The notes beneath the pieces are model-generated. The model saw nothing but the letters and a program-made list of their open reading frames with translations, ran no database searches and was not told where the DNA came from. DNA of 64,000 bases from CAZMCT01 sp964564785 (lineage in GTDB: Bacteria > Planctomycetota > Phycisphaerae > UBA1845 > Fen-1342): positions 11,440 to 75,439 of the forward strand of contig CAZMCT010000003.1 of NCBI GenBank assembly GCA_964564785.1, given 5' to 3'. Below, in pieces: positions 43,946 through 51,889 of the stretch. Within the stretch, counting starts at the first letter, position 1. Each line of letters opens with the position of its first letter. Made by a program: the position numbers and the translations under genes.

Positions 43946-45523
43946 CTACTCAAACCGGTGAACCAGCGTCCGCACGATCGGCTCGTCCAGCCGCCCCCGT
44001 GGGTCCCAGACCCGCACTGTGATCCGGATCGCGTACGGCCACGTCCGGATCACGCGGTTGCCGACGGGGTTCACCTCCGGATCGAGGAAGGGGTCGATCT
44101 GGGCAAAACTTTCCAATCGCTCGTTCTCGTACGGTGCTCCCGTGTCAGGGTCGACCTGCCGGGCGATCACCTCGCGATTGGCGGCCGTATCCGGCACGAA
44201 CACGTACATCTGCCCGTCCCGCACGCTCGTCCAGCGTGGCATGTCGGAGTTTGCGCCCACGGGGGGTTCGGGGTGCACTTCCAGCGGATCCGGGTTGCTG
44301 TACGCGAAGCTGTTCCGCGGGTCCTCGGGCATGAGGAACTCGACGTGAAACCACGCACAGCCCGGCAGCAGGTGCAGCCCCAGGTTGCCCTTCAGGTCGA
44401 CCGGAACCTGCGTCAGCACCGTGGCCGTGTGGTGCCAGGCCCACATCGTCCCAACGTACAGCAGTTTCCGGATCGCTTCGACCATCGGCAGTCCCTGCCA
44501 GGTCCAATTCGGCGGGATTTCGTTCCACCCGGGGCCGTCCACGAAATACGGCGACGCAATGGCCGGCCCCGCCCAATTGTTGAGCGGATCCGGCTCGAAC
44601 CCGGACAGGAACAGCTCCACGTCGAACGGGACGACGTCGCCGGCCAGCCGCAGCCGCGGGTTGGCCAGCCCGCTCTTGAGCCGGAACGCCGGATCGCCGG
44701 GGGCCTGGGTGATGTCCAGGTCGCCCGGGGAGGGTTCGAGCAGCGTCGCCCGCCGCGACAGGTGCCACTGGCTGGCCGGAATCGGGCTGTTCGGGTCGGC
44801 CCCGTAGCCCGGCAGCGTTTCGATGTGCCGGATCTGGTCGTCCGCCGGGAACACATAGTTCGTGCCGCTCCACACCGGAGTCCCCTGCGCGGCATGTCCG
44901 TAAACCACCAGCAGCGGCGCGGATTTCACGTTATTAGCCACTGGGTCGAGCGGCGCGTTCGGCGGCGGCGCGCTCGACGTCGCCGGCCGGTCCGTGAAGA
45001 ACAGGATCTGGTCGGCCCGCGGGTCGCTGTAGTGGCCGTCGGGATCCTCGAGCGGAGCGAGCTTCGGATCGTAGCCGGCCGGCACCCACTCGGGGTTGCC
45101 GATCAGCACGCGGTAATGCAGCCCGGCCTGGCGGTCGGCCTCGGTCAGAGCCGCGGTCTGCTTGCGGCCGACGAGCACCAGGATGCTGCGGCTGGGCTCG
45201 CAGAAGCGCAGGTCCTGCTCCATCTGCTCCATGAACTGGCGGACCCAGTTGTGGGCCTCGGAATACGCCGCCGACTGATTGGCGGTTTTGGTCGTCGCGG
45301 TGAAGACCAGGCCGACGACCGTGAGGGCGAGACTGAGCACGGCCAGCGAGACGAGCATCTCGATGAGCGTGAAGGCCGCCGTGCGCCCGCGGCCGCGTGG
45401 GCGGGTGCGCAGGTATGCCGGTGGAAAAGGGCATGCGTGCGAACGTGGCCGTGCGGGCGCGGCGCGCAGTGGCCGGCCCGGCCGCGTTTCGTCGTTCCCA
45501 CGTTTCCACATGCCCAGAGCCAC
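43946..45523 (-). CDS. GspJ-like pseudopilin
   Basis: A 525-residue prepilin. Fifty residues of leader, basic and Pro/Arg-rich, precede the signal AFTLIEMLVSLAVLSLALTVV, with Ala at -1 and Glu at +5 of the predicted cleavage. Directly after the helix comes EAHNWVRQFMEQMEQDLRFCEPS, the J-type minor pseudopilin pattern. The rest is a large soluble domain of about 440 residues, far more than the 200 usual for GspJ. A GTG start is chosen because GGAGGT lies 8 bases upstream; it begins one base after the stop codon of the I-like gene. It probably forms the pseudopilus tip complex with the I- and K-like proteins. Confidence 0.75.
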   Translation of the reverse strand: MALGMWKRGNDETRPGRPLRAAPARPRSHACPFPPAYLRTRPRGRGRTAAFTLIEMLVSLAVLSLALTVVGLVFTATTKTANQSAAYSEAHNWVRQFMEQMEQDLRFCEPSRSILVLVGRKQTAALTEADRQAGLHYRVLIGNPEWVPAGYDPKLAPLEDPDGHYSDPRADQILFFTDRPATSSAPPPNAPLDPVANNVKSAPLLVVYGHAAQGTPVWSGTNYVFPADDQIRHIETLPGYGADPNSPIPASQWHLSRRATLLEPSPGDLDITQAPGDPAFRLKSGLANPRLRLAGDVVPFDVELFLSGFEPDPLNNWAGPAIASPYFVDGPGWNEIPPNWTWQGLPMVEAIRKLLYVGTMWAWHHTATVLTQVPVDLKGNLGLHLLPGCAWFHVEFLMPEDPRNSFAYSNPDPLEVHPEPPVGANSDMPRWTSVRDGQMYVFVPDTAANREVIARQVDPDTGAPYENERLESFAQIDPFLDPEVNPVGNRVIRTWPYAIRITVRVWDPRGRLDEPIVRTLVHRFE

Positions 45524-45524
45524 G

Positions 45525-47057
45525 CTACGGTACCTCCGGGAGGCGGACGAAGCGCCGAGCGACGGCCAGGATCGAGGATTGGTTGCTCCAGAGCACGTTG
45601 CCCGAGCTGTCGCGGCGGGCCGCGGGCGGGATTACCCAGACGGGCCAGGCGCCGGCGGCGGGCGCGATCTGCTGCACGTCATCGCTGGCCCGGGGATAGA
45701 ACCCGTTGTACTTGACGACGACGGTGGTCGGGTCCGGTCGGGTGACGACCTCGAACAGCGGGAGGTTGGTGGTCGGGGGGCCGAATCCGACCTTCCAGTC
45801 GCCGCCGGTGCGAAGCGCGTGGGGGGCGACGTCATTGCGGGCCGGGATGAACATCGTTCCGACGGGAAACAGTGGATCGCGCCGGGCGCTGCACTTGAAC
45901 GTCAGCGTCGGGGGCGGCTGGGCCGCAACCGGCGTCCAGTTGTCGGCGAGCAGCGGATTGCCGTGCATGTCGAAGCCGCCCGGGGGGGCCGGCAACGGAT
46001 CGCTGAAGGTGACCAGCCACGGCACGGGCGCGGCCAGATCGTAGTTGTCTTCGCCGAAGTACCCCGGATTCAGGGCCGAGCCGCCGCTCTGCGGCAGGGG
46101 TGCCACCCCGGCGGAGAGATAATCGCCGGCGTCGTCGGGATGCTGAGACGGGAAATGCTGATCCGCGTCGGGCACGCGCACCGAGACGGCAATGAACTCG
46201 TACAGCGTCGGATCGCCGACGGACGCGGGGTTGTTCGGGTCGGCGTAAAGGACGCGGCGGTAGAACGCGGTCCACGCAACGCGGCGTTCGAGCGCCTTGA
46301 CGCTCTCGCGGCCGTTGGGCGGCGTGAGCACCGGGTTGGGGTAGTACGGCCCGGCGAAGAACATGTCGGGGTACTGCGTGATGTCGGCCGTCACCGGCGG
46401 GTAGACCATCGCCACGGACGGCAGCGGGGGTCGGACCAGGATGGGCTGTTCCAGGTCCACCTCCAGCAGCTCCCCGTCCAGGTCGGCGGGTTTGAGCCAG
46501 TTCCGAATGGCGGCTTCGGTCAGCACCACGCCCTGTCCCCACGGCGGCAGCGCGATCTCCTGCCCGTAGGTCGGCCCGGGCGTCGCGCTGATGTTCTGGG
46601 TGAACAGCGGACGGACCTTGACGATCGGCTCGTAGTCGGGAACGAACTCCCCCAGTTCAAACGTGGACCACTCCGGTGGCGAGCTTTCTCCCCGCCGCGG
46701 GACGAAGAGCCCGGGCTCGCAACGCGGCGTGCCGTTGCGATCCATCGCTTTGCGGTGAATGCAGAGCTTCTGCTGCAACAGGTCGAGGCCGAAGTGCGCG
46801 GCCGCCTCGCCGCTTGCGAGGTTGATCGAGTCGCGGGTGTAGCGGAACCCGACCGGCAGCGCCGCCCCGATCACCAGCAGACCCATGGCCAGGATCGCCA
46901 GCGCGATCATCAGCTCGGCCAGGCTGAACGCGCGGCGTGACACCGCCGCCTGTGGCACCGCCGCCCCGGCGGTGAGTTTCCCGGCCGGGTGCGGTTGGGC
47001 CGCATGCCCACCTGCTTCCCCGGCGCGCCGCGTCGTCCCATCCACAGCTTGCGGCAT
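45525..47057 (-). CDS. GspI/PilV-like pseudopilin
   Basis: A 510-residue prepilin with a 43-residue leader and the signal AFSLAELMIALAILAMGLLV (Ala at -1). The Gly-Ala-Ala-Leu-Pro after the helix and the short charged helix ASGEAAAHFGLDLLQQK are typical of I/V-type minor pilins. The leader includes HPAGKLTAGAAVPQAAVSRR, which repeats almost word for word in the H-like gene upstream: it encodes one copy of the dispersed 39-bp unit. ATG 47057 has AAGGTGG 7-8 bases upstream. The C-terminal globular region is much larger than in E. coli or Vibrio homologues. Confidence 0.75.
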   Translation of the reverse strand: MPQAVDGTTRRAGEAGGHAAQPHPAGKLTAGAAVPQAAVSRRAFSLAELMIALAILAMGLLVIGAALPVGFRYTRDSINLASGEAAAHFGLDLLQQKLCIHRKAMDRNGTPRCEPGLFVPRRGESSPPEWSTFELGEFVPDYEPIVKVRPLFTQNISATPGPTYGQEIALPPWGQGVVLTEAAIRNWLKPADLDGELLEVDLEQPILVRPPLPSVAMVYPPVTADITQYPDMFFAGPYYPNPVLTPPNGRESVKALERRVAWTAFYRRVLYADPNNPASVGDPTLYEFIAVSVRVPDADQHFPSQHPDDAGDYLSAGVAPLPQSGGSALNPGYFGEDNYDLAAPVPWLVTFSDPLPAPPGGFDMHGNPLLADNWTPVAAQPPPTLTFKCSARRDPLFPVGTMFIPARNDVAPHALRTGGDWKVGFGPPTTNLPLFEVVTRPDPTTVVVKYNGFYPRASDDVQQIAPAAGAWPVWVIPPAARRDSSGNVLWSNQSSILAVARRFVRLPEVP

Positions 47058-47069
47058 GATGACACCACC

Positions 47070-48382
47070 TTATTGCGGGCGCTGGGCGCCCGGCATGAGT
47101 CCGCCGCTGAACCGGTGCGTCAAATACGCCCGGCCGTTCTGCCGGAGGTACTCCTGACGTAGTTGTTCCTCGTTGCCGCCGGGCAGGTTCTGAAGCGCCG
47201 CGAACGGCTCGCGGCGGTACGTCACCACGCCGGAGAAGCTGTAGCGCGTGTACCAGTAGCGCTCGTCCAGCGGCTTGCCCGGCGCGGCGGTGCTCATCTC
47301 GAGCCCGCGCAGCGGGTTGTATGCCCGCAGGTGGCAGGCCGTCGGAATCCCTGTGCGGATTCCGGTCTCCGGATCGCACACGAGCAGGAAATCGTCGGCC
47401 TTGAGGAAATCGCTGGTTGCGTAGCGCGGATCGGCGCTCACGCTGAATGCCCCGAAGTCGCCCGGCAGGACGAAGTCCCGCCCCAGCGACGCGTACGGAG
47501 TATACTCGATCGTCATCGGATCGGTCGACAGGGCCTCCAGCGGCGCCGCCCACGTGTCCTCGGGCATCTTCACGCTTTCAAGCTCGCGGGCCTTTTGGAA
47601 GTACTCGCCGAACTCCACCCGCGTCGCATCCTCCGAGCTCGTCGCCCCCACGTATTCGTAGATCGCCAGGTGCTGCCGGCCGCCGGCTGCCCCCGGCTTT
47701 TCCGACACATCCCACTCACCCGGGAACAGCCGCACCGCCGTCAGCGTCCGGCTCGCCTGGGCCAGGTGATACGCCCGCGTCGTGACGCTGTGCAGCGTCT
47801 GGTGCGCGGCCGTCTGCCGCATCTCGGCGTTCAGCGTGGCAAGCCCCGGCACTGCCAGCGCGAGAATGATCACGATGACCGTGATCACGATCACGAGCTC
47901 CACGATGGTGAAGGCGGCCCGGCACCGCCACCTGTGGCACCGCCGCCCCGGCGGTGATTCTCCCGGCCGCCTGTGGCACCGNNNNNNNNNNNNNNNNNNN
48001 NNNNNNNNNNNNNNNNNNNNNNNNNNNNNNNNNNNNNNNNNNNNNNNNNNNNNNNNNNNNNNNNNNNNNNNNNNNNNNNNNGCCGCCCCGGCGGTGATTC
48101 TCCCGGCCGCCTGTGGCACCGCCGCCCCGGCGGTGAGAGACCCAGCCGAGGGCGGCTGGACCACAGGCGCGCGGCAGCCGTCCGGGTAGCACGGTCCGCA
48201 GATCGCGCAGCGATCAAGGGCCGTGGCCGCGGCGCGCGAACCCCACAGCCCAAGGCGGCGAAGCCGCTTGGGCCATGCCACCCGCTGGGCGGAACGGCCG
48301 CACGAACCGCGTCACACGCGACCGGCGAAACCAGCTTATCGGCACCACACTGCAACGCGCTCTCCATCGCCCCGTTAATCAT
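47070..48382 (-). CDS. GspH-like pseudopilin, leader interrupted by the assembly gap
   Basis: The body (47070-47912) is sound: signal AFTIVELVIVITVIVIILAL (Ala at -1), then a helix and an all-beta domain of about 250 residues that fits an H-type minor pseudopilin. The leader is extraordinary. Its coding DNA holds a 39-bp tandem repeat (13 codons, RCHRRPGESPPGR in the sense frame), 100 Ns, and a complete MITE-like element. On either side of the gap the repeat encodes the same peptide only if the right side is read in the frame that opens at ATG 48382, so that start is preferred. The 100-N length is nominal and breaks the frame. The leader would exceed 120 residues. Real start and length remain uncertain. 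Confidence 0.6.
47922..48143. repeat. 39-bp tandem repeat array broken by the scaffold gap
   Basis: One full unit (47943-47981) and a partial one lie left of the gap; one full unit (48083-48121) and a diverged one lie right of it. Each contains ACCGCC-GCCCC-GGCGGT, a small palindrome, then TGATTCTCCCGG and CCGCCTGTGGCACCG. The period is 13 codons in the host gene. Single diverged copies also occur near 46958-46985 and 50399-50420, in neighbouring prepilin leaders. Confidence 0.85.
47982..48081. other. Scaffold gap of 100 Ns
   Basis: Exactly 100 Ns. The unit starts on the two sides are 140 bases apart, not a multiple of 39, so 100 is a placeholder and not a measured size. The assembly most likely failed because the repeat array is longer than the reads could bridge. 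Confidence 0.95.
48183..48284 (+). mobile_element. MITE-like palindromic element, copy 2 (inside a prepilin leader)
   Basis: A 102-base element with terminal inverted repeats CGGGTAGCA ... TGCCACCCG and the same internal palindrome as the copy at 39660-39756 (GATCGC GCA GCGATC flanked by CACGG / CCGTG). It lies in the region that would encode the leader of the H-like prepilin. Confidence 0.7.
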
Positions 48383-48414
48383 TCTAAGAACGTGCCACCT
48401 GTCTGCCGCGCCAC

Positions 48415-49419
48415 TTATGGGACGAAGCCGAACGCGTGCGGCTCCCCCGTCCGCAAATCGCCCTGGGGAACCGCCCTGGCCCAGCCGCTCAGGTTCTGTG
48501 CCGGTGCGACGAGGTCGCCTCCGACCCCGGCGGCCCCACACGGCGGGCTCGGGAACGGCTCGCTGAAGATCCAACTGCTCGAATCGAAGGCGACCCCGGC
48601 GCCGACCTTGCTGTCGTATTCCTCCCGGTCGATGCCGAGCGAGCGCAGCACGGGCACTCGGTCGGTCACGCGCCAGACGGCCGCGCCGGCGCGTGCGTCG
48701 AACTGCGGCTCGAGCTTGACGTGCAGATAGTAATCAAGCGGGACGCCCCACGCGTCGTGAATGCCGAGCACGTCGACCAGACCGATCGCGCCGGGATTGG
48801 TTCCGTTGCCCGCGGGGTTGACGTATTCCGCCGTGGTGCCGAGCGGTCTGAGCGCCGATTGCGGGATCTGCGAGACGATCCCAGGGCTGTACACCCGCAG
48901 GTAGGCGTACAAGGCGCGGATGTCGTCGTTCCGCTGGTCGTTCGCGGTGAGATAGACGTAATTAGAGACGCTCGACTGCGGATTGCTGGCCAGGTCGCGA
49001 TGCAGGCGGTTGGCGAGCACGTAGTCCGGTCCCGGGAAGCCGGGGTTCGGCTCGATCGTCGCCGACACGCCGATCGTGTGGTTCGCCAGCATGTACGGCG
49101 GGAGCGGACCGAACGTCGGCCCGGTCGGACGGTTGTAGATCGAAGCCAGCGGAGCCTCGCGGGCGAACTGGTCGATCGCGATCCGCACGTTCGACATGAT
49201 CGATTGGGTCTGGCGGACCTTGTTGCCGCGCAGAGCCTTCATCCCGACGATGCCCAAAGCACTGACCAGGACACCGATCACGACGACGACGATCAGGACC
49301 TCGATGAGCGTGAAGGCCCAACGCTCGAAGGGCCTCGGCGCGGACGGTCGATGGAGGCGGCGCGCTCGGCCGCGACCCGTCGTCCGCTTGCCGCTCGAGG
49401 CTAACCGCTCAAGGCTCAT
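48415..49419 (-). CDS. GspG-like major pseudopilin (third copy)
   Basis: A 334-residue prepilin with a 35-residue basic leader and the signal AFTLIEVLIVVVVIGVLVSAL (Ala at -1, Glu at +5). After the helix, RGNKVRQTQSIMSNVRIAIDQFARE is the usual G-type amphipathic segment. A C-terminal domain of about 230 residues lacks the Asp-rich calcium loop seen in the two upstream G-like proteins, so it may be specialised. The ATG follows the upstream stop directly (TGAATG). A 33-base interval separates its end from the preferred start of the H-like gene. Confidence 0.78.
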   Translation of the reverse strand: MSLERLASSGKRTTGRGRARRLHRPSAPRPFERWAFTLIEVLIVVVVIGVLVSALGIVGMKALRGNKVRQTQSIMSNVRIAIDQFAREAPLASIYNRPTGPTFGPLPPYMLANHTIGVSATIEPNPGFPGPDYVLANRLHRDLASNPQSSVSNYVYLTANDQRNDDIRALYAYLRVYSPGIVSQIPQSALRPLGTTAEYVNPAGNGTNPGAIGLVDVLGIHDAWGVPLDYYLHVKLEPQFDARAGAAVWRVTDRVPVLRSLGIDREEYDSKVGAGVAFDSSSWIFSEPFPSPPCGAAGVGGDLVAPAQNLSGWARAVPQGDLRTGEPHAFGFVP

Positions 49420-50649
49420 TCATTTCCCGTTATGCTGGAAATTCGTCACGTCGTCCGCGGTCCCGTAGCGCCCGTCCGCGCCCGGCGACACCAGGAGGTA
49501 TGAGTCCGGCCGCTGCGGCTCGAGCCGCGCCGAGACCGACTTGTTGAGAACGTACGCCTGGAACGTCCCGAGCGGCGGCGGATTCGACACCGTGTAGTTC
49601 CCGGTGCCCCAATCCAGCGCGTGCGGCTCGTCGGCCTTGTTCAGCCGCAGGACCGTCGAACTTTGCGTCCACACCAACTCGTCGTTGTCACCGCAGTGGT
49701 AAATCCCGCGCGTGTTACCCACCGGCGGCTCCGTGCTCCAGTCGGCCATCACCCGACCGGCCGGATCGGCTCGATAGTACAGGATGGGATACCCGAAGCC
49801 GTCGAGAAACATCGCGTACGCACGCCGCGGCCGGCCGGTCTCGACCACGTCGCGTTCGGCCGGAATCACGAAGTCGGGATCGCTGCCGACCGCATTGACG
49901 TTCTGGGTCACGGCGAGCTTGGCCAGCTCCACATACGGTCCGCTCCGCGCAAAGACCGGCTGGCCGTTATTGTCGAGCGCGTACGCGTCGCTGTCAGTCA
50001 CCGGCTGTTGCACGTACGTCCGACCGCTGGACTGGCCCCAGGTCAGGCGGTTGCGGGTCTTGATAAACCCCGGCGTGCCCAGGAAGTCGGCGCCCGCGAG
50101 CGCCCAGACGAGGAGCCCGGCACCGGAAATCGACATGTTCTGGCCGGTCACCGGGCTGATAACCATCGGCTCTTGATCGGCAAACCAGTCCGAAGCGGAC
50201 GGAGGATAACTGCCACCGATCCGCTGGTCGGCCTTGAACGTCTCAATCCCGTTCTCGATCGAGCTCAGCGCGGCCTTGCTGGCGGCCTCGCGGGCCACGC
50301 GCCGCACCGCCCCGACAGCCGGCACCAGCAACCCGATCAGGATCGCGATGATGACGATGACAACCAGCAGTTCGACTAGCGTGAAGGCCGCGTGGCAGTG
50401 CCGCCCCGGCGGTGAATTCCCCAGCCGGGGGCGGCTGGGCCACAGGGGCCTTGCCAGCCCGGGGCGGCTGGGCCACAGGGGCCTTGCCAGCCGGGGGCGG
50501 CTGGGCCACAGGGGCCTTGCCAGTCGGGGGCGGCTGGGCCACAGGGGCTTTGCCAGCCCGGGGCGGCTGGGCCACAGGGGCTTTGCCAGCCCGGGGCGGC
50601 TGGGCCACACCACGGGCTGCGGTCCGCTATCTTCTCGCATGCGTGCCAC
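49420..50649 (-). CDS. GspG-like pseudopilin with tandem-repeat leader
   Basis: A 409-residue prepilin. The signal AFTLVELLVVIVIIAILIGLL (Ala at -1) is at about residue 88. The C-terminus has SPGADGRYGTADDVTNF, the calcium-binding end of GspG. The leader contains six copies of an 11-residue unit (PLWPSRPGLAK and variants) encoded by a 33-bp tandem repeat. Leaders of pseudopilins are normally 6-25 residues. A GTG start is chosen because GAGGAGG lies 7 bases before it; ATG 50640, three codons later, is possible. Of the three G-like proteins it is closest to the one just upstream. Confidence 0.78.
   Translation of the reverse strand: MARMREDSGPQPVVWPSRPGLAKPLWPSRPGLAKPLWPSRPRLARPLWPSRPRLARPLWPSRPGLARPLWPSRPRLGNSPPGRHCHAAFTLVELLVVIVIIAILIGLLVPAVGAVRRVAREAASKAALSSIENGIETFKADQRIGGSYPPSASDWFADQEPMVISPVTGQNMSISGAGLLVWALAGADFLGTPGFIKTRNRLTWGQSSGRTYVQQPVTDSDAYALDNNGQPVFARSGPYVELAKLAVTQNVNAVGSDPDFVIPAERDVVETGRPRRAYAMFLDGFGYPILYYRADPAGRVMADWSTEPPVGNTRGIYHCGDNDELVWTQSSTVLRLNKADEPHALDWGTGNYTVSNPPPLGTFQAYVLNKSVSARLEPQRPDSYLLVSPGADGRYGTADDVTNFQHNGK
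50423..50610. repeat. 33-bp tandem repeat, 5.7 copies
   Basis: Units start at 50423, 50456, 50489, 50522, 50555 and 50588 (partial), and differ at only a few positions. Each holds a small palindrome (CAGCC-GGGGG-CGGCTG style). The whole array lies inside the leader-coding part of a prepilin gene. The sequence just beyond it (50399-50422) is one diverged copy of the 39-bp unit. Confidence 0.95.
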
Positions 50650-50680
50650 GTTACGGCCTCCTCGGCCCGCCACTGGGCGG

Positions 50681-51814
50681 CTAGAAGTTCGCGATATCGT
50701 CGTCGCTGCCCCAGATCGCATCCTTGCCAGGCGAGATCAGGATGAACGTGTCGGGGTTGCGCGGCCAGACCTTCTGGCTCTGTTGGAAGATTCCGGGGTC
50801 GTGCACCGAGCGAGCGAAGTGTCGTCGCGAGGGCGTCTCTTCGAGCCCGTTCGGTGCGACCCATCCCAGCCGGTAGAGCCAGTGGAACTGGCCGGCGACG
50901 GCGCCCTGTTCCGTCGGCAACGCGCCGCTCCCGAGGTCGAGGCCCAGCGTGCCGCCCGAGGGGTTCTGGGCCGATCCGGTGAAGCCGAAGTTGTCCGTCT
51001 GGTCGTAGCGCCCGGGCAGCGGGTTGCTCTGCGTCCAGTCGGTGAACGGCAGCTTGGCGTGGTCGTTCGCGGCGTAGTACAGGACGGGGTAGCCGAAGGC
51101 GTCCATCACGAACGGCAGGTTCTGGTTGCTGAACGGCGAGTTCGGGTCGCCCTCGGCCAGGCCGGTCGGCAGCGCGCTCGGATTGCCGCCCTGCTCGATG
51201 ATCCAGTTGCGCGGCGAGACGGCCATCTTGCCGTCGAGCGGAACGTACGGCCCGAAGCGGTGTAGCGGCCGGTTCGGGTCGTTCGGCGCATCGTCGTTCT
51301 GATACCAACTGATCCAGTCGGCCGCGTTCACCCCGGCGCTGCCGTCGATGTCGTAGAAGTTGTCCTTGTCGCGCTTGATGTAGCCCTTCAGGTCGGCGCC
51401 GGCCAGTTCGAGCACCAGCCACTGGGCACCGCTGAGCATGACGGCCGGCGGCCCCGGGTAGGTGGCGGCGTCGAACGGATTGCCCCCCCGCGACCGCGGG
51501 TAGCGCCCCAGCTCGGTCTGGAACGTCTGGCAGCCCTTGCCGAGCGTCGCTTGCAGGTTTTGCGTGCTGGCCTTCTTGGCGGCCGTGCGCGCGGCACCCA
51601 CCGCGGGCACCAGCAGGCCGATCAGCAGCGAAATGATGGCGATTACCGCCAACAATTCGACCAGCGTGAACGCAGAGGCCACGGCTCGTGGATCGCGCCG
51701 CGATCGTCGGCCGTGGCTGCCCGTTCGCTGCGCGTTGTCATCGCCCGGCGCGGCTGCGCCGCGCGGCCCGTGCCGTCGACCCGTCGCGGCCTGGATGCCG
51801 CCGATGGTCTGCAT
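50681..51814 (-). CDS. GspG-like major pseudopilin (first copy)
   Basis: A 377-residue prepilin with a 48-residue leader and the signal AFTLVELLAVIAIISLLIGLL (Ala at -1, Glu at +5). The amphipathic segment AARTAAKKASTQNLQATLGKG follows. The C-terminus SPGKDAIWGSDDDIANF corresponds to the calcium loop of GspG. In both this and the next G-like protein a conserved YPVLYY/YPILYY strand appears. ATG 51814 has AGAGGG at a good distance. Part of its leader DNA is a palindrome related to the MITE-like element. As the first prepilin gene after gspF it is likely the major subunit. Confidence 0.8.
   Translation of the reverse strand: MQTIGGIQAATGRRHGPRGAAAPGDDNAQRTGSHGRRSRRDPRAVASAFTLVELLAVIAIISLLIGLLVPAVGAARTAAKKASTQNLQATLGKGCQTFQTELGRYPRSRGGNPFDAATYPGPPAVMLSGAQWLVLELAGADLKGYIKRDKDNFYDIDGSAGVNAADWISWYQNDDAPNDPNRPLHRFGPYVPLDGKMAVSPRNWIIEQGGNPSALPTGLAEGDPNSPFSNQNLPFVMDAFGYPVLYYAANDHAKLPFTDWTQSNPLPGRYDQTDNFGFTGSAQNPSGGTLGLDLGSGALPTEQGAVAGQFHWLYRLGWVAPNGLEETPSRRHFARSVHDPGIFQQSQKVWPRNPDTFILISPGKDAIWGSDDDIANF
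51679..51716. repeat. Palindrome related to the MITE-like core
   Basis: CCACGG ... GATCGCG CC GCGATC ... CCGTGG forms an inverted repeat with the same inner and outer blocks as the cores of the elements at 39660 and 48183, but lacks their termini. It lies within the leader-coding part of the first G-like prepilin gene. Confidence 0.5.
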
Positions 51815-51889
51815 GTCGCACCCTCTCTTCCATCCGGCCCGTGCGGGTTCGACCGGCAACCGCCGCCCGATCCGCCGCCGCCCGTTACG

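Noticed and set aside
48083..48121. CRISPR array
   Set aside because: Units are directly adjacent with no spacers, lie in a coding frame, and no cas gene is present. The same applies to the 33-bp array at 50423-50610.
47070..48281. GTG at 48281 as the start of the H-like prepilin
   Set aside because: It depends on the nominal 100-N gap keeping frame. The repeat on the right encodes the same peptide as on the left only in a different frame, and this GTG lies in the end of the MITE-like element.
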